Below are positions 56,565 through 64,000 of a DNA stretch of 64,000 bases, in pieces. The DNA comes from Pseudomonas putida (GTDB lineage Bacteria > Pseudomonadota > Gammaproteobacteria > Pseudomonadales > Pseudomonadaceae). Made by a program: the position numbers and the translations under genes. Numbering within the stretch: the first letter of the stretch is position 1; each line of letters starts with the position of its first letter. The notes below the pieces were generated by a model. The model ran no database searches. It was not told the DNA's origin and saw only the letters and a program-made list of their open reading frames with translations. Location: positions 1,984,001 through 2,048,000 of the forward strand of contig NZ_CP011789.1 in the NCBI RefSeq assembly GCF_001636055.1, given 5' to 3'.

Positions 56565-57589
56565 CCCTCCAGACCACCGAGGTGCCCGCCGACGCGCTGG
56601 CCTTCGAGCACAGCCTGGAGCGCCTTGATCCGCAGTGGCAGGCCCTGCACCAGCGCCTGCATCGGCCGCGCCAGCCCTGGCAGGGACAGTTGGGCGGGGC
56701 GCCGCTGAGTGTCGCCTGGGCGTCGAGTGGTGCGGCGATGGATGAACCCCAGCTTGAGTTGTGGCTGTCGCTGGGCGACTCGCCCGTGCAACTGCGCGTG
56801 CCAGCCCGTGCCCTCGACCTGCTCGGCTTGCCCGAGGGGCTGTTATTGCCGAGCCTGCCCGCGGCGCTGTTGCTGGAGCAGGCGCTGCTGACGCTGATCG
56901 CGCCGCTGGAGCACCTGTTCGCGCAGCCGATCCACGTGCTCGATCGCGCGCTCACGCAGTGCGTCGAATTGGCGCCACTGAGCCTTGGCCTGGAGGTACG
57001 CCTGGGTGACAGCGCGCTGGCGATGCAATTGCGCTGCGATGCCGCGACCTGGGCCGAGATTGCCGTGTTGCTGGAGCAGCATGCCGCGCCCATGCCCCAC
57101 GACCTCGGTGGCCTGGCGCTGACGCTGGGCGTCGACGGCGGCGAGGCCTGGCTCAGCCTGGTCGAGTTGCGCAGCCTGCTGCCGGGCGATGTGGTCATGC
57201 TCGATCCCTGGCCGGACGATCATCTGCGCCTGCACCTGGACGACCAGTGGCAAGCCCGTGTGCAGCGCGACGGACAACGCCTGCAGCTAATCGAACCCCC
57301 TATCACCGCGCTTGCCTTGAAGGAGCGACACATGAGCGAACAGGGCACCGGGCCGAGCCTGGACAGCAGCCTTGACGAGCTGCAACTGAAATTGGTCTGC
57401 CAGTTCGGCAGCGTCGAGTTGAGCCTCGCGCAACTGCGCGAGCTGGGCGTGGGCAGCGTGCTGGAGCTGGCGCCGCGCATGCACGAAGGCGTCGACCTGA
57501 TGATCAACGGCCGCCGCGTCGGCCAGGGTCAACTGGTGAAGATCGGCGACGGCCTGGGCGTGCGCCTGCTGAGCTTTGCTGCATCATGA
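56561..57589 (+). CDS. sctQ: T3SS sorting platform C-ring protein SctQ
   Basis: Protein of 342 residues forming cytoplasmic pods under the injectisome. A weakly conserved N-terminal region is followed by a first SpoA-like domain and a clear C-terminal SpoA domain (LKLVCQFGSVELSLAQLREL, LMINGRRVGQGQLVKIGDGL). It appears to start with TTG at 56561, overlapping the sctO stop (TTGA); no other start fits the N-terminal frame. It includes an internal start for a short C-terminal product. Stop overlaps sctR (ATGA). Confidence 0.88.
   Translation: MTLQTTEVPADALAFEHSLERLDPQWQALHQRLHRPRQPWQGQLGGAPLSVAWASSGAAMDEPQLELWLSLGDSPVQLRVPARALDLLGLPEGLLLPSLPAALLLEQALLTLIAPLEHLFAQPIHVLDRALTQCVELAPLSLGLEVRLGDSALAMQLRCDAATWAEIAVLLEQHAAPMPHDLGGLALTLGVDGGEAWLSLVELRSLLPGDVVMLDPWPDDHLRLHLDDQWQARVQRDGQRLQLIEPPITALALKERHMSEQGTGPSLDSSLDELQLKLVCQFGSVELSLAQLRELGVGSVLELAPRMHEGVDLMINGRRVGQGQLVKIGDGLGVRLLSFAAS
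57319..57589 (+). promoter_or_regulatory. Internal ribosome-binding site and start for SctQ-C
   Basis: Within sctQ, GAAGGAG at 57319-57325 lies 6 bp before an in-frame ATG at 57332 (codon 258). Translation from here gives an 85-residue SpoA-domain product, MSEQGTGPSLDSSLDELQLK onward. The spacing is ideal and better than that of the sctQ start itself. SctQ-C products are known in Yersinia (YscQ-C) and Salmonella (SpaO), and P. syringae has separate hrcQA and hrcQB genes. Confidence 0.75.
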
Positions 57590-58242
57590 GTGGCTACCAG
57601 CCAAACCTGATCGAGATCATCCTGGTCGTCGCCTCCATCGGCTTGATTCCGCTGGCGGTGGTGACTCTGACCGGGTTCCTGAAGATCTCCGTGGTGCTGT
57701 TCCTGATCCGCAACGCCCTGGGTGTGCAGCAGACCCCGCCGAACCTGGTGCTCTATGGCATCGCGCTGATCCTGTCGGTGTACGTCACCACGCCGGTGAT
57801 CGGCGACATGTACCGCGCGGCGCAGAGTCATGGCCTGCAACTGGAGAATGCCGAGCAGTTGAAAGAGCTGGGCGAGGCGATCAGGCCGCCCTTGCAGGCG
57901 CACCTGTCGCGCTTCGCCAACGAGAGCGAGCGCGGTTTCTTCGTCCAGGCCACGCAGAACGTGTGGTCCGAAGAGGCCCGCGCCGAGCTGCGTGACGACG
58001 ACCTGGTGGTGCTGATCCCGGCGTTCGTCAGCTCCGAGCTGACGCGGGCGTTCGAGATCGGATTCCTGCTGTACATCCCCTTCTTGGTGGTCGACCTGCT
58101 GGTGTCCAACGTGCTGATGGCGATGGGCATGTCGATGGTGTCGCCGACCTTGATATCGATACCGCTGAAGCTGTTCCTCTTCGTTGCGCTGAGCGGCTGG
58201 TCGCGCTTGATGCATGGTCTGATTCTGAGCTACGGGAGCTGA
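57586..58242 (+). CDS. sctR: T3SS export apparatus protein SctR (HrcR/FliP)
   Basis: Core export-gate membrane protein of 218 residues. Family stretches are TGFLKISVVLFLIRNALGVQQ (read as FLKISVVLFLIRNALG), ALILSVYVTTPVIGDMY, and IPAFVSSELTRAFEIGFLLY with IPFLVVDLLVSNVLMAMGM. Together with SctS and SctT it forms the helical pore. ATGA overlap with sctQ. Confidence 0.95.
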   Translation: MSGYQPNLIEIILVVASIGLIPLAVVTLTGFLKISVVLFLIRNALGVQQTPPNLVLYGIALILSVYVTTPVIGDMYRAAQSHGLQLENAEQLKELGEAIRPPLQAHLSRFANESERGFFVQATQNVWSEEARAELRDDDLVVLIPAFVSSELTRAFEIGFLLYIPFLVVDLLVSNVLMAMGMSMVSPTLISIPLKLFLFVALSGWSRLMHGLILSYGS

Positions 58243-58246
58243 GCCG

Positions 58247-58516
58247 ATGGGCCAGGACGTGTTCCTTTCGTTGATGAAGCAGGCGCTGATGACGGTGTTG
58301 CTGCTGTCGGCGCCAGCGCTGGGGGTGGCGATCATCGTCGGCCTGAGCGTGGGTCTGTTGCAGGCGCTGACGCAGATCCAGGACCAGACCTTGCCGCAGG
58401 TGGTCAAGCTGGTGGCGGTGCTGCTGCTGATCGTCTTCGTCGGCCCGCTGCTCGCCGGGCAGGTGATGGGGCTGGGCAACCAGGTGCTGGACAACTTCGC
58501 GCTGTGGACGCGCTGA
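58247..58516 (+). CDS. sctS: T3SS export apparatus protein SctS (HrcS/FliQ)
   Basis: Two-helix membrane protein of 89 residues with LLLSAPALGVAIIVGLSVGL, QALTQIQDQTLPQVVKL and VGPLLAGQVMGLGNQVL, all FliQ-family hallmarks. Start ATG at 58247, 4 bp after sctR. The 7-bp gap to sctT places it inside the same transcript. Confidence 0.94.
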   Translation: MGQDVFLSLMKQALMTVLLLSAPALGVAIIVGLSVGLLQALTQIQDQTLPQVVKLVAVLLLIVFVGPLLAGQVMGLGNQVLDNFALWTR

Positions 58517-58522
58517 CCGGGC

Positions 58523-59341
58523 ATGGACGCAGGTTTCGTCAATGCCTTCCTGGAGATCGCCTACCCGGTGATCAGTTCGGCCGCGCTCTCCACGGCCCGC
58601 GCCATGGGCGTAGTGGTGATCACCCCGGCCTTCAACCGTCTGGGCCTGACCGGGATGATCCGCACCTGCGCCGCCGTGGCGATCTCGGTGCCGATGTTCC
58701 TGCCGGTGTTCTCGGCCTTCACCGCTACCCCCGAGCTTGGCGGGTTCTGGCTGGCGGGCTTGTTGATCAAGGAGTTCCTGGTCGGATTGGTGGTCGGTTT
58801 GTTGTTCGGCATCCCGTTCTGGGCCGCGGAAGTGGCGGGGGAACTGATCGACCTGCAGCGTGGCTCGACCATGGCGCAACTGGTGGATCCGCTGTCGTCG
58901 GGTGAATCCGGGGTGATGGCGACCTTGCTCACGGTGATGCTGATCGCGCTGTACTTCATGTCGGGTGGCTTCATCCTCATGGTCGATGGCTACCTGCACA
59001 GTTACCAGTTATGGCCGGTGACCCAGTTCACGCCGTTGTTCGCCGGTTCTGCGCTGACGGCGGTGCTGTCGATACTCGACCAGGTGATGCGCATCGGGGT
59101 GCTGATGGTGTCGCCGTTGCTGATTTCGTTGCTGATCACCGACCTGATGCTCGCCTACCTTTCGCGCATGGCGCCGAGCCTGCACATCTTCGACCTGTCG
59201 CTGCCGGTGAAGAACCTGTTCTTCACCATTCTGATGGTGATCTACATCGGCTTCCTGGTGCCGCTGATGCTTGATCAGCTTGCGGAGTTCCGCGGCACGG
59301 TCGGGGTGCTGCAGAGCCTGGTGGAGGGGGGGAATGGCTGA
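58523..59341 (+). CDS. sctT: T3SS export apparatus protein SctT (HrcT/FliR)
   Basis: Membrane protein of 272 residues with about eight hydrophobic segments. Family stretches include RAMGVVVITPAFNRLGLTGM, EFLVGLVVGLLFGIPFWAAE, GELIDLQRGSTMAQLVDPLS and LMLAYLSRMAPSLHIFDLSL followed by PVKNL. Completes the SctR5-S4-T1 export core. Its end overlaps the sctU start by 8 bp. Confidence 0.93.
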   Translation: MDAGFVNAFLEIAYPVISSAALSTARAMGVVVITPAFNRLGLTGMIRTCAAVAISVPMFLPVFSAFTATPELGGFWLAGLLIKEFLVGLVVGLLFGIPFWAAEVAGELIDLQRGSTMAQLVDPLSSGESGVMATLLTVMLIALYFMSGGFILMVDGYLHSYQLWPVTQFTPLFAGSALTAVLSILDQVMRIGVLMVSPLLISLLITDLMLAYLSRMAPSLHIFDLSLPVKNLFFTILMVIYIGFLVPLMLDQLAEFRGTVGVLQSLVEGGNG

Positions 59342-60380
59342 CACCAGCGAAGAGAAGTCGCAGCCGGCAACGGACAAGAAACTCAAGGACGCACGCAAGA
59401 AGGGGCAGGTCGCCAAGAGCCAGGACCTGGTATCGGGGGTGGTGATCCTGCTCTGCACCCTGTGCATCGCCATCCTGGCGCCACGAGCCAAGGCCCAGGT
59501 CACGGCGCTGGTGGACCTGACTGCGCAGATCTACATCGAACCCTTCGCCACGGTGTGGCCGCGCCTGCTCGATACCGCCGAGCAACTGCTGATCGGCATC
59601 ACCCTGCCGGTGATGGCGGTGACGGTGACGGCCGTGGTGCTGACCAACCTGGTGACCATGCGCGGGTTGGTGTTCTCGGTCGAACCGCTCAAGCCGGATT
59701 TCAAGCGCATCAACCTGGCCGAGGGTTTCAAGCGCATCTTCGCCATGCGCAACGTCGTGGAGTTCCTCAAGGGCCTGGTCAAGGTGCACTTGCTGGGGCT
59801 GGCGTTCTACGTGGTCGGGCGCCATGCGCTGCAGGCGCTGATGGAGTCGTCGCGGTGTGGGCCCGAGTGCCTGCAGTCGACCTTCCTGCTGGTGCTCAAG
59901 CCGCTGGTGTTCACTGTGCTGGCGGCGTTTCTGGTGCTGGGGGCGGCGGATGTGCTGATGCAGCGCTGGCTGTTCGGCCGCGACATGCGCATGACCCGCA
60001 GCGAGCAGAAGCGCGAGCGCAAGGATATCGATGGCGATCCGTTGATCAAGCGCGAGCTGCGCCGCCAGCGCCAGGAGATGCAGGCCATGGCGACCAAGCT
60101 GGGACTGGGCCGGGCGTCGTTGATGGTGGGCGTGGCCGGTGGCTGGGTGGTGGGTTTGCGCTATGTGCGCGGGGAGACGCCGGTGCCGGTGGTGGTGTGC
60201 CAGGCCGAGCCTGAGGAGAGCGCGCGGATGCTTGGCGAAGCTGCGCAACTGGGGATCGCCCATGCCATGGATGCCCGCCTGGCGGCCGAGCTTGCCCGGC
60301 GCACCGTGGCGGGGGATCCGGTGCCGGACAGCACCTTCCAGGCGGTAGCGGATCTGCTGGTGGCTGCGCGGTTGATCTAA
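59334..60380 (+). CDS. sctU: T3SS export switch protein SctU, NPTH motif missing
   Basis: FlhB/HrcU-family protein of 348 residues: N-terminal TSEEKSQPATDKKLKDARKK and GQVAKSQD, four membrane segments, a linker (MTRSEQKRERKDIDGDPLIK, RRQRQEM) and a cytoplasmic domain ending in SctU-like LAAELARRT..GDPVPDSTFQAVADLL. In the family the cytoplasmic domain self-cleaves between Asn and Pro of an NPTH motif just before YAVALRY. Here the equivalent site reads VAGG-WVVGLRY (codons 267-270, 60132-60143). Everything around it is conserved and the frame is open, so the protein is probably functional but uncleaved. Start ATG at 59334. Confidence 0.92.
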   Translation: MADTSEEKSQPATDKKLKDARKKGQVAKSQDLVSGVVILLCTLCIAILAPRAKAQVTALVDLTAQIYIEPFATVWPRLLDTAEQLLIGITLPVMAVTVTAVVLTNLVTMRGLVFSVEPLKPDFKRINLAEGFKRIFAMRNVVEFLKGLVKVHLLGLAFYVVGRHALQALMESSRCGPECLQSTFLLVLKPLVFTVLAAFLVLGAADVLMQRWLFGRDMRMTRSEQKRERKDIDGDPLIKRELRRQRQEMQAMATKLGLGRASLMVGVAGGWVVGLRYVRGETPVPVVVCQAEPEESARMLGEAAQLGIAHAMDARLAAELARRTVAGDPVPDSTFQAVADLLVAARLI

Positions 60381-60442
60381 GCCCCGGCAGAGATAGCTCG
60401 GCTCTTGTCACCGCGAACACCGGAGCCGCCGATGCCATGCCA

Positions 60443-60576
60443 CCCTGTGGGAGCGGGCTTGCCCGCGAAAGGAACACCGCGATGCATGGCACCGGCTATG
60501 CCGGTGTTCGCGGGCAAGCCCGCTCCTACAGAGGCAGTGTGGCCCTTGTGGAGCGGCGAACCGCCGCTCCACAAGG
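60443..60576. repeat. Paired REP elements plus hairpin after sctU
   Basis: Inverted REP arms (CCCTGTGGGAGCGGGCTTGC at 60444-60463 and complement at 60509-60530) around a CACCGG/CCGGTG hairpin, then a second stem CCTTGTGGAGCGGCG/CGCCGCTCCACAAGG at about 60544-60576. They separate sctU from the convergent HrpK-like gene and probably end both transcripts. Confidence 0.85.
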
Positions 60577-60586
60577 CAAGGGTTTG

Positions 60587-63500
60587 TCAGCCGTTGTCCA
60601 CCGGCTTGTACGGCCCGCCATAACCATCACCGACCATCGAGATGATGTTGCCGTTGTCGTCGATCCAGTCCGAGGGCTTGAGCGAGTACTTGTAGTCTTC
60701 CGAACGGCGGTTGTTGCCGTCGCCGATGTAATCCGGATGATCGACGCGATGGTCGCCGCGGATGCTCGAGCGTGCATCCCACTCTTCCTTGCGGAAGTCG
60801 AAGATGCTGCGATCGCCCGGCGCGTCGCGCTGGCCCCAATCGGAAAGGTAGGTCTGCAGCCACACATAAGCCTCGTCGCCGTTGGGCTTGAGCAGGCCGT
60901 CCTGCTTGAAGTCCTGGATCTGATCCCAGTTCTGCAGCGAGATCTTGTGCAGCTTGTGCGACTTGACGTCGTTGAGGATCGCACCGACGAAGGAGAACAC
61001 CCCGGAGAACAGGAACCCCACCGGCCCGAGCAAGGGCACCAGGCGCCCGGTGACACCGAACACCCCGGCGACACTGCCGGCTGCACCGAACAGGCTGCTG
61101 ACGCCACCTGCGACCGACAAGGAACCGGAAGCGATCTTGATCGGGTCTTTCTCGCGCACGCCGTCGCGGATGGTCAGGCCACCCATGACCACGCCGATCA
61201 CCCCACCGACCACGTCGGCACCAGCGCCGATGACCTTGATCGCACTGCCGGCGAAGCGTGCGATCTTGCCTGCGCCGACCACGCCGCCACGCTTTTCGAT
61301 ACCACTCTCGATGCCCTGGTGCAGCTTGTTCATCGTGGCTTCGTCGAACGGCTGGCCGTTGAGCGCCTTGCCGACATCCTTACCGTCGGCCATGGCATCG
61401 TCGATGATGTTGTAGTACTGATTCTGCACATCCTGCACGCTGCGCGGGATCTCGGGCCCCGCAGTGCCTGGCTTGCTCCAGATGGTCGGCACCGAGCGGT
61501 CCAGGCCCATCAGCTTGTAGGCGTTGGTGCCGAACGCCTTGTCGAAGGCCTTGGTGCCGAGGGTGGCGAAGTGCGAACCGGTGCTGAGGAAACCGATGAA
61601 GTCGTTGGCGATGCCGGCCCGCTCGCGTGGGGTGTCGGCCAGCGTGCCGCCCTTGCCGGCCAGCTGGTAGATCGCCCGCCCCAGAGAGATTGCACCGCCC
61701 ATCGAGCCGAGCACGCCATTGTCGCTGAGGAAGGACAAGGTCTTGACGAAGGCGCCGCGGTTTTCCGCGCTCAGGTTCGGCATCAGCTCGGTGCTGACCG
61801 CCTTGTTGATGTCGTCGAGGGTGATCTTGCCGTTGGCCTGCCAGGTGTCGCCCAGGTTGCTCATGACCTTGCCGAAATCGGTGGCCATGTCCTTGTCCTT
61901 GAGCAGCATCTCGACGAACTTCTCGTAGGTCGCCAGCGACCTGCGCGGGATGCCGTCGCCGCCGGCCTTGAGGGCCTGGAGCATGAGCAGGGTCTGGTCG
62001 GTGGTGGCCAGCGCGGTGTTGTCGTCGGAGATCTTGCTGGGGTCGGCGATCAGCTTGTCCAGCTCCATAGTGTAGCCGTCGATCTGCAGGTTCTGCAGGA
62101 ACTGGTCGGCCTTGGCCGGATCGATGTCGGCGAGCCCTGCGTAGGCGCTGCGGATTTCACGGGTGGCAAGCTCGGTCTGGCCGTTGGCCTGCAGGTCGTT
62201 GATGTACTTGACGAAGTTCTCCGAGGAGGTGCTGTCGAGCAGCTTCTGGCGGGTTTCGTCGACTTTCGCCGAGCCGCCTTCGACCTTGCCCAGGGCGGCG
62301 TCGTGCTTGCTCTTGAGGTCGGCGACGATGGTCGGGTCGCCGAGCAGTTCGCCGAGCTGGGCATCGATGGCCTTGGCATCGAAGATCTCGTCGCGCACAT
62401 CGCGCGAGGTCACGGTGATCGGGTCGCTGGCGTTGCCATGGTTGCCAAAGCCATGCTCAGGGATGATCGACATGCCATGGTCGGCCATGCTCTTGGCTTC
62501 CAGCGCCCGAACCAGCTTGGCCCGTGGGTCGTCCTTGGCAATGCTGCCGTCCTTGATCCCGGCGCGGTAGCCATCGACCAGGTCGCGGATGGCCAGGTCG
62601 CGTACCGACAACGGCTGGCCGTCATCGTCCTTCTCGGTGGTGGCGAGCTCATCCACCGAGACCTCCTTGAGCGGCGGCAGGCCATGGTCGGCGCGCAGCT
62701 TGTCGACGTCGGTGACCTGCTCGGCAATGCTGCTGCGGTAGTCGGCGATCTGTTCGAACATCTGCGGGTTGTCGAACTGCGAGACGATGATCTTCTGCTC
62801 TTCGCCGCCGGGCTTGCGCTGGGTGAAGGCGATCAGGCCCGGGCCGTAGTCGCCGATGCCGCCGACGCTCATGATGTCCTCGGTCGAGGCCAGGTAGTCG
62901 TCCGGGCCAGCCTTGGTGTAGCCGTCGCCCTTGGCCTTTTCCAGACCGGCGAGGGTCTGGCCCTTGGTGCTGTAGTCGAGGAAGGCTTCGGGGGAGACGT
63001 CGCGCGATACCACCACCAGCTTGCCGTCGGCCTTGGTGACCACCAGGATGCCGTCGGTGGGCGCATCGACCTTGCTGATGTCGTTCATCCCCAGGGTGCC
63101 CTCGGCACGGGTCTGCAGGTGCTGGTCGGGCAGCTTGTGGGCGTTCTTGATGTAGTCGAAGGCGGGCGTGCCCTTGGTCGTGTCCAGCGCGTGCAGGAAG
63201 TCGTACAGCTGGCTGCCGCGGTTCTCCGGGGCGGGCTGGTTGGCGGCGGCGGAGGGGACGCTGTCGAGCGAGTCGTAGCCGCGGTCGTGGGCCTTGGCGT
63301 CGTCGCGGCTGATCGCGTACTTGTGGCCGTCGTGCTCGAACAGGATGACGTGGGCGTCCTTGTCTTCGGAAACCACCTTGAGCTTGTCCACGTCCAGGCC
63401 GCCGGGCAGGCCGGTGACCTGCTCGTAGCCGGCGGCCTTGGCGTCGTCCAGTGCGACACGGGTCTTGCCGGCGCCGCTGTAGGCGGCATAGGCCTCCGGC

Positions 63501-64000
63501 GTGATGCCCTCGGCGATGATGACCTCGCGGCCGTTGGTGAGCTTGACCTTGAGCACGCCGTCGGTGGCTTGCTCCACCGACTGGATGTTGTCCAGCAGGA
63601 AGCCGCCGTCGTCCTTGCGCAGCAGCGACTGGCTCGGGTCGGTGAGGCCGGCGACGATCAGGTCGTGGGCTGGTGTGCCCTGGGTGTCGGCCAAGGTGTC
63701 GAGCAGGTTGTAGAGCTGGGTGCCGTGGTCGGGGCCGCGGTCTTCACGGGTCGGCACGGCATGGCCGAAGCGCAGGTTCTCGAAGGTCTCGTAGCCTGGC
63801 TGGCTGTCCTGCGCGGCCTTCTCGCTGATCTGGTACTTGTTGGCGCCGTGCTCGAAGTAGATGACGCCGTTGTCCTTGTCCTGCGCGACGATCTTCAGCT
63901 TGCCGATATCGAGGGTTTCCGGCAGCTCGGTGATGTCCTTGTAGCTGTCGGCATCGGCGGGCTTGTCGTGCGACACGCTGCCGCCGCCGTCGTTGGCCGC
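60587..64000 (-). CDS. Large repeat protein with HrpK-like C-terminal half, paralogue 2, 5' end outside window
   Basis: Frame of at least 1137 residues running off the window edge; a GTG at 63976 is in frame, but the coding pattern continues beyond it. The N-terminal half has repeat cores like those of paralogue 1 (GLIAFTQRKPG, HVILFEHDGHKYAISRDDAK, ILVVTKADGKLVVVSRDVSP). The middle shares DGSIAKDDPRAKLVRALEA exactly, then IRRS/IPRRS, LGSMGGAISLGRAIYQLAGK and FIGFLSTGSHFATLG, which match paralogue 1 in order. A hydrophobic Gly-rich stretch (VPLLGPVGFLFSGVFSFVGA) precedes a charged aromatic tail. It is convergent with sctU. Likely a T3SS translocator or effector; the HrpK link is from recalled family pattern. 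Confidence 0.55.
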   Translation of the reverse strand, partial: AANDGGGSVSHDKPADADSYKDITELPETLDIGKLKIVAQDKDNGVIYFEHGANKYQISEKAAQDSQPGYETFENLRFGHAVPTREDRGPDHGTQLYNLLDTLADTQGTPAHDLIVAGLTDPSQSLLRKDDGGFLLDNIQSVEQATDGVLKVKLTNGREVIIAEGITPEAYAAYSGAGKTRVALDDAKAAGYEQVTGLPGGLDVDKLKVVSEDKDAHVILFEHDGHKYAISRDDAKAHDRGYDSLDSVPSAAANQPAPENRGSQLYDFLHALDTTKGTPAFDYIKNAHKLPDQHLQTRAEGTLGMNDISKVDAPTDGILVVTKADGKLVVVSRDVSPEAFLDYSTKGQTLAGLEKAKGDGYTKAGPDDYLASTEDIMSVGGIGDYGPGLIAFTQRKPGGEEQKIIVSQFDNPQMFEQIADYRSSIAEQVTDVDKLRADHGLPPLKEVSVDELATTEKDDDGQPLSVRDLAIRDLVDGYRAGIKDGSIAKDDPRAKLVRALEAKSMADHGMSIIPEHGFGNHGNASDPITVTSRDVRDEIFDAKAIDAQLGELLGDPTIVADLKSKHDAALGKVEGGSAKVDETRQKLLDSTSSENFVKYINDLQANGQTELATREIRSAYAGLADIDPAKADQFLQNLQIDGYTMELDKLIADPSKISDDNTALATTDQTLLMLQALKAGGDGIPRRSLATYEKFVEMLLKDKDMATDFGKVMSNLGDTWQANGKITLDDINKAVSTELMPNLSAENRGAFVKTLSFLSDNGVLGSMGGAISLGRAIYQLAGKGGTLADTPRERAGIANDFIGFLSTGSHFATLGTKAFDKAFGTNAYKLMGLDRSVPTIWSKPGTAGPEIPRSVQDVQNQYYNIIDDAMADGKDVGKALNGQPFDEATMNKLHQGIESGIEKRGGVVGAGKIARFAGSAIKVIGAGADVVGGVIGVVMGGLTIRDGVREKDPIKIASGSLSVAGGVSSLFGAAGSVAGVFGVTGRLVPLLGPVGFLFSGVFSFVGAILNDVKSHKLHKISLQNWDQIQDFKQDGLLKPNGDEAYVWLQTYLSDWGQRDAPGDRSIFDFRKEEWDARSSIRGDHRVDHPDYIGDGNNRRSEDYKYSLKPSDWIDDNGNIISMVGDGYGGPYKPVDNG

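Overview
This window is chromosomal DNA from a Pseudomonas, most likely of the P. putida group. The evidence is the high GC content, the many paired REP sequences built on GCGGGCAAGCCCGC, and core gene blocks in Pseudomonas order: oprH-phoP-phoQ-dctA, ldhA-gacS, cysM-rlmD-relA-mazG and purM-purN. No tRNA, rRNA, insertion sequence or CRISPR array was recognised.

Region 1 (1-31.1 kb) is core genome. It opens with the end of an RstB-like sensor kinase, then a phosphopantetheinyl transferase, a dienelactone-hydrolase-like protein, and the Mg2+-responsive oprH-phoP-phoQ operon with four phased PhoP half-sites. A sigma-54-type dctA promoter with three upstream repeats follows, then sprT, ttcA, a Tag-like glycosylase, wrbA, an arsC-like gene, a thioredoxin-like lipoprotein, ldhA, gacS, a two-component pair, cysM, rlmD, relA, mazG, purN/purM and a PerM-like transporter. 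gacS is broken by a frameshift that separates its kinase core from its receiver and Hpt domains.

Region 2 (31.1-44.4 kb) looks accessory. It holds mqo, a 1141-residue repeat protein with an HrpK-like C-terminal half, a three-gene periplasmic dehydrogenase operon whose GMC oxidoreductase ends in a LecA (PA-IL)-like lectin domain, an APC permease, a nitrilase-family hydrolase and a LuxR-type regulator.

Region 3 (44.4-64 kb) is a nearly complete non-flagellar type III secretion cluster of rhizobial (Rhc) type. Its order is: 54-residue protein, sctD, two small genes in the place of sctX/sctY, sctV, secretin, CpaD-like lipoprotein, a convergent TadD-like TPR lipoprotein, a NolW/RhcC1-like secretin fragment, a 71-residue protein, then sctI, J, K, L, N, O, Q, R, S, T and U. 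The outer-membrane module resembles the CpaC/CpaD/TadD part of Tad pili. SctU lacks the normally invariant NPTH autocleavage motif. sctQ carries a strong internal ribosome-binding site and start for a SctQ-C product. A second, 5'-truncated HrpK-like paralogue closes the window. The two HrpK-like paralogues bracket the cluster and are the best candidates for its translocators or effectors.

The system most worth following up is this hybrid: T3SS inner-membrane and export machinery, a Tad-type secretin module, an apparently non-cleavable SctU, and paired giant repeat proteins with HrpK-like C-termini.
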